This document shows positions 1 through 11,179 of a stretch of 64,000 bases of DNA, in pieces. Each line of letters starts with the position of its first letter. Within the stretch, counting starts at the first letter, position 1. Made by a program: the position numbers and the translations under genes. The notes beneath the pieces were generated by a model. That model worked only from the letters and a program-made list of their open reading frames with translations, had not been told where the DNA came from and did not search any database. Source of the DNA: Centroberyx gerrardi. Lineage: Eukaryota > Chordata > Actinopteri > Beryciformes > Berycidae. The stretch lies in assembly GCF_048128805.1 (NCBI RefSeq), contig NC_136016.1:4122001-4186000 (forward strand). The letters are read 5' to 3'.

Positions 1-193
1 CAACTCATAAAGATGGATGAGGAGTTACAAGCAAAAGTTTGAGTTCTTCATGCAAGAACAAACCAAAGAGCAGCTTGCAAATGCAAAGCATTGCTCAAAG
101 TTGTGTTCGACTTTCCCCTGAATAAAGGTGAAAAAACTACTCAAAAATTCAATATAAACCCATTAAATTCACAGAATACCGCCAGCAGCTTAC

Positions 194-2931
194 GTTCTCT
201 CCAGTTGTGGTTGGCGCCTTCCCGCCCGCCGTCCCGGCTCCTCCTGACGGGTCCTTGGCCCTTCCCGTCCTCCGCCCCCTCCCCGCCTTGCCCCGCCCCG
301 ACCTGCCTGGCTTCCGGACCGCTCTCCAGCTGGTGGGACTCGACGGGGGGCGACTCCGAGTACGCGTGGCCGTTCTGGAGGCCGTTGGACTTGACGGCTT
401 CGGCCTGTCGGCGGAAAACAGTTGTGTATACAAGCTGAAAATTAGTAGCATTAACGTTTACTTGCTCTGTAAACACTGTATGTTGCTATTCAACCACCTT
501 TTGGAAGATGGGGGTCAGTCGTACCTTGATGCTGCCGAGTTGCTCCACCGAGTCCACAGAGTCGCAGAAAATCTCGCTCTCCGAGTCGCTGGTCAACACC
601 AAGCCCTCGCACACACCGGAGTCTACAGGAGCACAAGAGGTACACATGAAAAGTTCTATTCCAAAATGATACACACCCATCTTCACCTCAAGCTCACCAT
701 TCAATATCTCTGAAATATAGAGGATCCAGTCTGCAGAAGTCTTATTTTGTTGTATTTACTGGCAGTAAATTACCATTACGTACCGTGGAGGACTGTGCTG
801 GCAGTGAGGTCTGCGGTCTCAGAGGGACTGAGGTCCTCCTCTGGAGGAGAAGCCTCTTCTTCAGGTCTTTCCTCCTCCTCCTCCTCCTCCTCCTTCTCCT
901 CGTTCGCTTCCGCTGGGCTGTCAGCCTGCTCACTACCTTTAACACCTAATACACACACACTCTTATCACTTTTACATTGTGAGCAACAAAATCAGTAAGT
1001 CACCAGAAGTCTATTCATTTCCTATAGAGTTGTCTTAAGACTCAGGAATAGTATTTGTGTCATTGTTTATGTTCATGAATTTAACAAGATTTTGATATTT
1101 TCATTTAAGATCACAGTGGCCAACGTTAATGTATTTACTGCCATACTATCATAATAGAGGACACTAGTTAAATTAGTTTGTCTTTTTTTTTTTTATTCCT
1201 CTTCAACTTCATGAACTGTATGTAGCATCATTCTTAAAGTGCCATCTGCTATTGGCTGATCGTTGGTGCCAGGTGATGTCATCACTTGTACTCTATAGAA
1301 GGTGACATCACCTGGCACCAAAGATCAGCCAATAGCAGATGGCAAATTTCAGTAGCATGCTGTTTACCTTTAGATATCAGGTTTTACACAGATTTGAGTT
1401 TGGGGTTTAGTTACTCTTTAAACTTGGGAAGAATGGGAAACATTTTACTAAACAGCGAAACTGAATTCGAGTCCTCATCAGAGTTTCCCTCAGGACCACT
1501 GACTGACCGTCTCCGAGATCGAGCAGTGTCTCCGGCGGCCGCGGCATGTCATCAATCACCATGTAGAGAGGCTCGAAGTGGTGGAACATCGAGGCGGTCT
1601 TCTCGTTCATCGGCATGGTGTCGATGACCTGCGGCGGCAGTGGAAAACCTTACTGACTGGGAGGCTGGCAGATACAGTGTTATAGTCTCTGCGTTAATCT
1701 GATATGGCAGTTCTACACCCTGTAGTACACAGACTTTTTGTTTATCCTTTATTTATCCAGGGGTGGTTTTTGCCGATGGTTCAGAGATTAGAATGTATAA
1801 CCTTCTAGGGAAACTTGCTTCTCTAAACTGTATGCTTAAAGCTGAGGTATGGAATGTTTTTATGTGAAAATACACCTGTCTTATAAGCCTAAATTCATAC
1901 ATTCATACATCAAACAAATTCATAAATCACATGTCGCCCCACTCTATAGACATGGACATAAAGACTAGAACTAACTCTCTCTAAGCCTCTTCAATCTATC
2001 CTATCACTAAGTGTGTCTGTCTTAAATTGACTCTCAGATTTGCTCTAGGTCCCTGTGCTTTGTATATTATTATATACTCTCAGACTACTTGATGTGTATA
2101 TATTGTACACATTTATACCCTGTATTTTGGATATAACATCTGTAAATACTGTACAGTGTATGTAAAGTCGTTTGCCACCTGGTGAATACTCTTATTACTG
2201 TTCTCAATTAAAACACAATCAAGAGCTGGCAGCTGATACACCTGACACCAAATACTGAGTGAACTTTCACTGCTGCAGTTAAATCTATGAATGAATCTAT
2301 GAATGAATTTGTGATTCACCTCCTGTGCTACTTTCTTCATCTCGTCCACATATGCAGCCATGGCGCTCTCACTGCTCATCTCTCCCAGGCGGCTCCAGGC
2401 ATCCCTGATGGATATAAAAGTCAGTCAAATAGAGATTTACCAACTACACCAGCATTTGGTGTCAGTTAACGTTGGCCATGTTTCATGCTTTCATCTGACG
2501 GTGAGAACAAAGACATGCACTTGACACTATTCTAATCCATAAAATAATGTCCAAACAACAATGACAGGTGCTTTACACATGTAAGAGACAGCATGTATGT
2601 TATAGGTTGTGGTGGACAGATACTCTCAAACGTCACTGTATTAATATTCATTCAACAAATGTGTGCCCATTGCCATTTAGCACATAATATCAAATTGACA
2701 AAAAAAAATTACATTGACAAAAAACATTTCTGCCTCTAATGAGCATAAAAACACTGGAAAAATTAGGATTTTTTTTAAATCAAAATTTGCTGTTTCCTTT
2801 CAGTTTAATTCAATACATCATAATTTACTGTATATAAAAACACTTGGATGGAAACCCAGCTTGTAAGAGGTCAGATACAAGACAGACACAATCAAATGTT
2901 GTATATATAGTATATATACATACATACACAT

Positions 2932-2962
<31 letters not shown>

Positions 2963-2989
2963 AAAATATATATACATACATATACACAT

Positions 2990-3021
<32 letters not shown>

Positions 3022-4935
3022 GTATAGTTCTGCATGTAGCTTTGCCCTTGTATCAAAGACAGAGAATTTGGCCAGCTTGTAATACAGATGCCTTATCTAG
3101 AACCAAGAGGTCTTGGCTGCAAATTGACAAAACCCTCCATGACGTTGCATGGCGAGTTGGCCCACATGGTGGAGATTAGCTGACAGAATTATCAGTTACT
3201 TACCAACAGCCATGGAGAGTAATTAAGTAGCTAACTGATTCACTCCTTTCTCTCTTGTGAGGAGAGAATGCCACACCACAGTCACACATTTAATGTTGTT
3301 TTGCTTATGGGCAAACACACATACCACGCAAAACATGACTTAAGACCTTGTCTGAATCTGATCTGACAGCAGTGTAAACCAATGCTAACAGTTAAAATTA
3401 TATTTCAGTTAGTACTGCTTAGTAAATTATATGCATGATGAATTGAAGACTGGTCCTTAACGATTCTTGCCGATAAGCCACGCCACATTAAATGATCAGA
3501 TTTTTGAATGGAGTTTGGTGTGACGCTCTCTTCATTGAAAAAGGACCAGCATGTACTGGGGCAACTAAATAGCCAGCGTGTCTGTGACTGAAAACTGTCC
3601 CAAATCTGGCTCTGCCCTGCCCTGCCCAACACACATACACATGCATACATACACACACACACCATTTGTAGCGTCCCACTGGGTCCCAGAAGCCAGGTCG
3701 AGACACAGTGCAGGGCCCACACACAGCCTGCTTGTACAGGCTGTAGAAGCGCAGCATCACATTGTAGGAGGGCTGGTAGGAGCCTAGAAGATAAGACACA
3801 GTGTGTTAGGAGGTTTGTTTAACTGTCTGCTCATTTTTCCCCTTATTTGGATAGAGGGAAAACAGAAGGCGCTGCTACTGGAAATTGAATCCCAGTTCTT
3901 GTGGCGGGGCCCACACATGAGTTTAGAGCTGTGTTCGAGGCAGCTCAGAAATGGCAGCGCTTACAGAAAAGGCAACACTTACTTTTAAAAAAATTGAAAC
4001 AAGTGCTGCTTTGTGAAGATGTTTGTCAAAATGAGTAGTGTACAGAGCTTATGGAGGGATGAGGAGACACATTCTCTCCTACATGAAGAGAAAAAGAGAG
4101 GATGGCACGAATTGGGGCTCACGCCTGTATGGAGAGAACATCACACCACACTCCATTCAAAAATATGGCAGTTTAGTGTTTCCTTGCTTACTGGCAAAGG
4201 TACATGCATAGTAGAAGCTGTTACAAATCATGAGAAGCCACTATTCAATTCGGCATATATCCAATACACCAAGCAGCACTTATTTCAATAAAATTTGAAC
4301 TTCAAGAATTGGTTCATCTATTACGCCTACAATCTTCTTCCACCAAAACAGACTGTGGAGGATGGCGGCAAGCAGTATGAACCAATTCAAAGTTGAGATT
4401 TTACTGAAATGAAATGCTGCTTGGTGGTTATCTAGATGACTAGATGACTAGAAGACACCACAGTGTTCCCTTACAGTGACCCTTCATAGAGGTCTTGCAT
4501 GATGTTGGCTGATAAGCAAGGCCACATTAAATCACCAGGTTTTTGAATGGAGTTTGGTGTACCATTCAAAAGAGAACAGCAGCATCAAAGCTACACCACC
4601 AAGGCTTGTTGTATTAGAAATAGGGTTGATATCTTAACACTGAATACTGGGATGCACAATTCAACCCCAAAACACCAAAGGTACAGAATCATTAACCTTC
4701 TGTGCAATCCAAACAGTCCCAACTTTACTGTCACATGGTGTCTGAGACATGAAAAACGTTGGCTAATATATTATAAAGCTAGGACAGGCTACATACCGTT
4801 TTTAGGGAGGTTATGGATGACATCCACGGCAGCCTGAAACCGTTTCTGGTGATCCACTGCAGGCTCTGCCATAGATGGGACTGGCATGACAGGTTCACCT
4901 TTCAAATCTACCACGATAGACGAATGCAACCGGAG
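194..4935 (-). CDS. acbd4: Acyl-CoA-binding domain protein 4 (5' and central part; continues off left edge)
   Basis: Binds long-chain acyl-CoA and, in the family, tethers peroxisomes to ER through VAP proteins. Exons in transcript order: 4797–4935 (ATG 4885–4887), 3663–3783, 2320–2404, 1508–1628, 784–945, 525–622, 194–404; all joins have GT-AG sites and keep frame (889 nt read). The N-terminal ~99 residues are an ACB domain with YKQAVCGPC and [16 protein letters not shown], then [11 protein letters not shown], which fits ACBD4 better than ACBD5. Exon 784–945 encodes an acidic Glu-rich stretch. Exon 525–622 encodes [17 protein letters not shown], a FFAT-like VAP-binding motif after an acidic tract. 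Exon 194–404 is Gly/Arg/Glu-rich. The C-terminal coiled coil and tail anchor expected for the family are not in the window. A second in-frame ATG at 4870–4872 (MAEP) could serve; I preferred the first, which has G at -3. Divergent from plcd3a, as in mammals. Confidence 0.9.
1241..1343. repeat. Near-perfect 43-bp hairpin in an acbd4 intron
   Basis: Arms 1241–1283 and 1301–1343 are reverse complements with two mismatches, separated by a 17-nt loop. Each arm contains CTATTGGCTGATC and GGTGATGTCA. It lies inside the intron between acbd4 exons 1508–1628 and 784–945. Either a small palindromic MITE or a transcribed hairpin. Confidence 0.85.
2896..3022. repeat. Compound (TA)n/(CA)n microsatellite
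   Basis: Alternating TATATA, CATACA and CACACA runs over about 125 bp in an acbd4 intron. Confidence 0.9.
3257..3533. mobile_element. Inverted-repeat MITE, copy A (acbd4 intron)
   Basis: The left end reads GGAGAGAATGCCACACCAC and the right end, reverse-complemented, reads GAGAGCGTCACACCAAAC. Both continue inward into a shared block ending in ATTTAATGTnG..TTGCTTAT-type sequence. The same layout recurs at 4131–4577, 5071–5531 and from 63684 to the window edge. No transposase is encoded. Confidence 0.65.
4131..4577. mobile_element. Inverted-repeat MITE, copy B (acbd4 intron)
   Basis: Left end GGAGAGAACATCACACCAC with CTCCATTCAAAAATATGG; the right end contains TTTTTGAATGGAGTTTGGTG, its imperfect reverse complement. 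Terminal similarity runs about 55 bp inward. The centre carries CCAATACACCAAGCAGCAC, shared with the copy at the right end of the window. Confidence 0.7.
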
Positions 4936-5070
4936 CTGAAAGAGCACAAAACCAGATCTGTAGACGGGCAGCATTAGCTGTTAAGTTGGCATAAGCTAAT
5001 TAGAAGAATGGACTGGGCTACAAACACAACTAGCTAGCTAGTGGCTAACTAACGTTACGATACATGCAGT

Positions 5071-5531
5071 TCTCTCCTATGGACAGAACGTCACGCCAAA
5101 CTCAATTCAAATATCTGGCAATTTCATATCGCCTTGTTTGTCGTCAAAGGTACCTCACAAAACATTACTTAAGATCTTTTCTGAATCGCTAGGTTTCTCT
5201 GGTAAATTCGGCATTCGTGTAATCCACTAAGCAGTACTTATTTCTATAATTTATCAACTTTAAGGATTGTTTTACACTGCTCATTACCGCCTACGACGGT
5301 GTATTTCGGTGGAAGACGATTTTGGGAATAACAGGCTAACCACTTCTACAAATTAAAATGTTATTGAAATAAGTGCTATTTTCTCGATTGGATTTGGGCC
5401 GAATTGAAGAGTCGACAGTAATGATAAGTAATGTTAACAGGTCAAAGTCATGTTCTGCTGGGTGTTTCACTTCGCCGCTAAGCAAAGGAAACAATAAACT
5501 GCCAGAGTGTGGTTCTCCTCATACAAGAATG
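5071..5531. mobile_element. Inverted-repeat MITE, copy C (acbd4 first intron)
   Basis: Left end GGACAGAACGTCACGCCAAA followed by ATCTGGCAATTTCATATCGC; the right end GCAAAGGAAACAATAAACTG then CCAGAGTGTGGTTCTC is its diverged reverse complement. It lies between the candidate non-coding exon and the first coding exon of acbd4. Confidence 0.65.
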
Positions 5532-5604
5532 GAACGTACTGGGGCTAGCTAGTAGCTGCTGTAGCTTCAGTAGTAACGTTAGTTAGCTTGCATACTCGTC
5601 TTAC

Positions 5605-5750
5605 CTCACTTGCTGTTCGTCCTTTCACTAGCCATGACCAGCACAATGTACACAAGTGACTTGATTTTTGTCAGAATGATCACAGGCGTCCCCAGACCAT
5701 TACGAAAACACTCACTGTGACGACTGGACGCCGCCCTGTCGACTTTTATC
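5605..5750 (-). other. acbd4: acbd4 non-coding 5' exon (candidate)
   Basis: On the minus strand the sequence reads AGCAAGTGAG then GTAAG, a strong donor with the exon ending at 5605. It would splice to the acceptor CTCTTTCAG just upstream of 4935. The exon holds a short upstream ORF (ATG, nine codons, TGA) ending just before the donor. The 5' limit is not defined; I stopped near 5750 where the sequence turns promoter-like. Inferred from splice signals only. Confidence 0.5.
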
Positions 5751-7949
5751 AGTTTAATTTGACGGAAAGTTTGTTTGCAAGACCTTTGTTACTTTCAGCC
5801 ATCAATGTATCCGACTTCCGTATTAGATCACATGACGAGTAATTGGCCACGCCCACTTAAAGTGACACTCCCAGAATTTAGGAATAAGAAGAAGAAGCAG
5901 AAGAATCATAATAAAAATACTAATACTACTATAATAACAATAATAATAACGTTACACTTTAAACAGTTAAACAGTTACAAAGCGCTTTATAACGAAGCAA
6001 AAAACATAAAATCAACAGTAAAAACAGCAAGGTGAGAAATATCAAAGCAAGGCAGGAAACATAGAAAGGACTTCAAAAACAACGAATTATGATCAATAAG
6101 GTACCTGAGGTTAAAAGGTCTGTGATATAGCTTGATGCCAGTCCGTGCCTTAAAAGTGGTCAGTAAAATCTTAATACCTTTTCTGAAACAATCAGCCAAA
6201 AAGAATGTTATTTATTCATAGTCAAACGCATTTAATTTCCATTCTGGTTAATGACTGTTTAATAACAGTATAATCCAGTGTGTGTTTAGGAAATAATTCT
6301 TATTATGGCAGCACAAAACTATTTAGGGTACAATTGTCAACTAGAGGGCATCATTTCATAATATTCCTTCTGCAATCTAGTTTCAAAGTATTATTGGCTG
6401 ACACGGAAGATATTTGGATTTGAGCATAAATCTTAATGCTGCGCCATTGCCCTAATTACAGTGGACAGTAAACAGGGATGACCTATTTTCAGTCCAGTTT
6501 TCATCATTTGGCCGCTGTGATTTTGTTAAAATTTGGAGATTAGTAGACAAAAGAGTAAGGCTATTTCACATTGGGCACATGAGCGTCTTTCTCCGGGCTA
6601 TAATCCGTTTATGTTCCCTCTGCCGTCAAGCTACCGATGATATACAGAATAATACAGGAAATGAGGCAAATTCGCAGTCGAAATAAAAGTCTAGAAGGTG
6701 TCACATTATGAAGAATGTATTTATTGGGATTTGAAGTTTTATTGACAAAACTGTACAGGAAAAACAACAGCTGGGAAACATATTACAATAAAACTGGAAA
6801 AAGAAGAAAAAAAATATCAAAAATGCTAATGAAACAAACTAAAAACAATAATTGTATCTATTTTCATTTACAATTACATGACATCAGAGGAGCATCCAGA
6901 ACCAATGTTCCCTCTAAACTGATAGTTTGGTGACCTAATAATTGATAAATTATTATAAAATTATTGATAAATTATTAGACATTACTCAAGACATTATTAA
7001 TAATGTCCTGTCATAATGTCTTGAGTTATTGCTCCACTTTGTCCCCAGAAATGTAGTTTATTTAAATAAGGAGTTTGGAAGTTTTGGTGGCAAATTATAT
7101 TAGATGCAGGGAAGATTTTGTCCCGAAGGAACCCAGTCTGAGAGGATGTTTTTATTGTAGGACATGACTTGGTACAGAATTATATACAGTAATGTATATA
7201 ATTAAATGTAAACTCAGATTATCCACATTTTTATTTGCAAAATGGAGTTAACTATTTTAGGCTGACATAAATCTGTATAAGATAAATTTACTGTTTACAT
7301 TGTAGTAGTATCAAAGTGATGTAAGTTATATGAGAATATGGTATTTTAAGGGGAAAAAAGCAAACATTTCTGAAAATAAAATTGATTTTGGTTTATGATG
7401 ATCACTACCTGCAGATCACCAATTCATGCATTTTTGTAAATGCAATTTTTATTTGTATTGTTGTTTTCCTTATGATGATGAGTTTACCCATCTTTTGATT
7501 TACCACCGCATCCCTAATTCTATAACTGCTTCTATTGTTGGTGTGGAGGTAACGGTGGGTGGATGGAAACGTAATCCAAACATGCCATCCAAGCATCTTT
7601 CAGCAAAGCTTTTATTTTTAAAGTCACAACAGGAAGTCTTCTGTCGTCTCCTCCTGAGTGACTTGACGCTGGTCTGGTTCGTGCGGCTCTGTGTTTAAAT
7701 CCAATGTCAGTGACATCAGCGGGGTGAAGGCTTGGCCAGGCTTTGCTTTTCCTCCAACAAGATAAAACCATGAGGCGCTGCGGACCGGTGCGGAGACTCT
7801 CACATATTCCTCCAGCAATAACTCCATGCATCCAGTGATCCAGTACCTAGTTATCTGGCTGCTACACTGCTGACCTCATCACATCTACAACACAGGATCC
7901 GGGTGCAAGGCAGGGAAGGGAAGGAAATAAAGCCCAGGATCCTTGCATC
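5751..7949. other. Divergent intergenic region between acbd4 and plcd3a
   Basis: About 2.2 kb separate the inferred acbd4 5' exon from the plcd3a start codon, so promoter elements of both genes should lie here. Visible candidates near the acbd4 side are ATCACATGAC (E-box-like) and GGCCACGCCC (KLF/Sp1-like) around 5825–5860. The stretch 5880–6190 is LINE-derived; the rest is AT-rich single-copy-looking sequence with no gene I can support. Confidence 0.6.
5880..6190 (-). mobile_element. L2-like LINE 3'-end remnant
   Basis: A (TAA)n-like tail at 5918–5950 is followed by AGTTACAAAGCGCTTT, the typical fish L2-type 3' terminus. The minus-strand frame at 6070–6190 reads KGIKILLTTFKARTG, similar to the FKILL(I)TYKA segment at the end of the large LINE in this window. 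Short and degraded. Confidence 0.6.
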
Positions 7950-10900
7950 ATGTTGGGCAGCCGGAGGAAAGCAGCCCCGGTGGTGAAGAACGGAGCCGGG
8001 ACGTCCGACTCAAAGACCATCGATCCTTTGAGAAATCTGGGTGAGTATTAGTATTAGTGTTGCAGTCAATCTGAACGCATCCTCTGATCAAAGCGCGTCT
8101 CTGACTGAGATAGTGTACTGCTGACATACAGTACAGCGACAATACAGTGTGCTGAGCGGCACCGTTATCCACCCCGCCTCCCTCTGCAAGGATGTTGGTG
8201 TCTAGTCGGGTTATCTTTGAAACATAATGAGATTATTGTTAAAGTGGAAAGTCAAAAGGTGGTAAACTACGAAATCCAGACGGTGATCTTCATAAGGCAA
8301 ACAACCAACAATGTAAAATCAATTATATTTTCATTGATTTATGCATTTTTCCTTAACACCCTTCCCTCATAACTGACATCACTTTGATACTACTTACTAT
8401 GATTTATATTGTGAAGTCGCCTTATAAAGATTATTTATGTCTGGTTGAAACTCAATTCTGCAAATGAAAAGGTGCAGGCAAAATAAGTTTAAGTGGGTTT
8501 TACCCTCCACATCCCATAAATGACCCTTTTATGACACACGTATGAACATTTTTATGAGAAATGTTCAAGCTCCTACAACCATGCAAACAATACCTTAGTG
8601 TAAAATACATGTTATGATCAGGGCTGTACTAGAGGAAAACCCCAGCTAAACTCAGTTTTATATAAAAGTTTTTATGCTGATGTAAATCTGTATGATGTAA
8701 GTTCATAATAAATCATAATCGTTATCTAGTAAGTAGGGGTGGGAAGATATGCTTATCTCGCGATACGATTTGATATGTGGTATGGGGTTCACGATTTGAT
8801 ACAGCACAATACAATGTAATCAAGTTCAATGGCAGCAAAGTCTGACTGTGCAGAATTATGTTTATTTCTGAGCCACAAATCTTTCTAGCAATGCCATTGG
8901 CTCGCTAGAATGTAAACAACTTAAAAATGTCATTAAAAAGTGTAAATAATATAATTTCAATAGAGAGCTTGTGAAATGGTGATGGGCAAGCCGTCACATT
9001 TGTTATTACTATAGAAGAATAAAATGTAGCCAATATCACAATTCATTTTTCTGCCTCACGATACATTTTTGTATTGCGATATATTGAATTACCATATATT
9101 GTCCCATCTCTACAGCTATGCAGAGATGTGTCCTTCCCTTTTTTGATTTTGATGCATGAGAGTGTACTGTAGGTGTTTGTCTCAGGAGGAGAGTAGCATC
9201 TATAGGATACTTGTTAAGTATTGCCCAATTTTCTCAGAATGGATAGGCAGTGAGAAATTACCACCAGCATCTTGCCAAATGCTGGTAAATTTCCATAGAG
9301 TGTTGACCCTCCATGGCACATTCTAAAAATCAAACTTGGCTGGTAAAACAGTGCAAGTGGCTGGTGTAGTTGGGAAATCCATGAGCCATCAGCCAAGTCC
9401 AGGTTCCTGCCATGTATTTGTCCAGACTGGGAACTCTGGTCTCCCACATGGGAAAAACCAAACATTTACCAGCTGGTCAAAAGCAAATTGCGTCTGAGGC
9501 CAGCAGAGATATTTAGGGCTCCCAGGTTTCCAGGTTCAGGTTACTTTGCATAGCACTGTAATAATAGACTAATAATAATAGACTTATAATAGACTCAATG
9601 TATTCCCCTGCTTGGGATAGTCTTTGTCCCATTGACTAACAATGGAATGAAGACTGTCTGAATGATTTTTCCCCCCAGCTTATTCAACTCTTAAGCTGTT
9701 GAGCCAAGTGTTAAAAATGCATAATATATGCCCAATTTTTGTGTATTTTCCTTGCATGTATGTAGGCAAATTCCAGTTGTCCCTTACTTCTTTGTCTTTT
9801 TTTGGTAAATTTTTGTGCAGCTTTTCTTCAAAGCTGGTTCTGGTTCCCATAGCTTTACATTTGTTCCTAGAGAGGCTTTGCTGTTGCGTCACAAAGCTCT
9901 TATCAACCACGTTTGGCAACATCATGGTCCACTGGAGAATTGGCTGTGCACAAATTTTGGCTAAATATAGAACAACCAGGCTAAAAAAAAGAGAGTACCT
10001 GAAAAAACATTATTGTGATGTGGGTGTAGATTCACTCAGTAATGCAGTAAAGCTGAATTCCAAATGTAGGTTACTGTGACACAGTAAACTGTCTTGTCTT
10101 TAGCCCTAGTCTCTACTCCAAAACTCTACAGGGCTTTTCACATAGCACATTCTTAGCCTAGGGTTATGTTAACACTGGGCTAACAGTTGGCCCAGGGCAG
10201 ATTTAACCCATTTTAGCCTACGGGTAATGTTTCACACAGCATTCTTAGCCCAGGGTAATTACATGTCTGAATATTCTGTGATAATAGAATTTCAAATGAA
10301 AACATTTGCGCTCAGGAATGCCATACATTGTTGCTTAGCAACGTTGTGAATGAGAATTTATTTGATTGGACAACACACAAGTGATGCAAAGTCTTCTAAC
10401 CCTGTTCACACAACCAACAGATAACCCCGGTTTTCAACGATTTTCTGGGGATAACCCTGAAAAGTAACCCTGCTCCGGAGCAGGGCCAGCTAGCCCTGGG
10501 CTAAAGTCGGGGTTATCCCACTTTGGAATTTGCCTGTGTGAATCGTTTCTTAGCCCAGGGCTAAGCACTGTGTGAAAAGCTATCTGAGTTGTATCTTGAG
10601 AAGAGTCAGCACAGTTCACCTGAACAAACTGTTGAAAGTATAATCCGTTTTCCCGTCAAAAACCAAAAACCAAAAACGAGAAAACGGGCCCATTTTCCGT
10701 TTTTCCAATGTCCATGAACATTGAAAATCAAGTGGAACAAAGTGAAAAAACGGCTCGTTTTTTGATTTGGTGTAATTTCCATTTTTCAATTTTCCCTTGC
10801 GAATTGAAGACCGCAGGTGACTGAAATCAATGGAGAGGGTGAACCGGAAGTAAAATTAAACCGTCAATATAAAAGTGAAATGTGTGAGAACTTTACTGTC

Positions 10901-11140
10901 AGGAGAACGAGGCACTTTGCGAATTAATTGGTTGCCTGTAGCTTCAGATTAAGCTAAAGTTAGCTAGTTAGTGTGATATATAGTGATATTATTTTAGTTG
11001 AGTGGCATTAATTAATAGTTATTGTGGAAACTGTTACCCCTATTCCATGTTCCCTACCCAAATAAAGAGCATCTATAAAGTCACCAGCCGAGGTCCCCAT
11101 CACCCACCGTGAAGGTTATAACGTTGACATGGTTTTAAAC

Positions 11141-11179
<39 letters not shown>

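Noticed and set aside
1-193. Further acbd4 coding exon at the left edge
   Set aside because: No acceptor and frame pair continuing the acbd4 C terminus was found; the next exon is probably outside the window.
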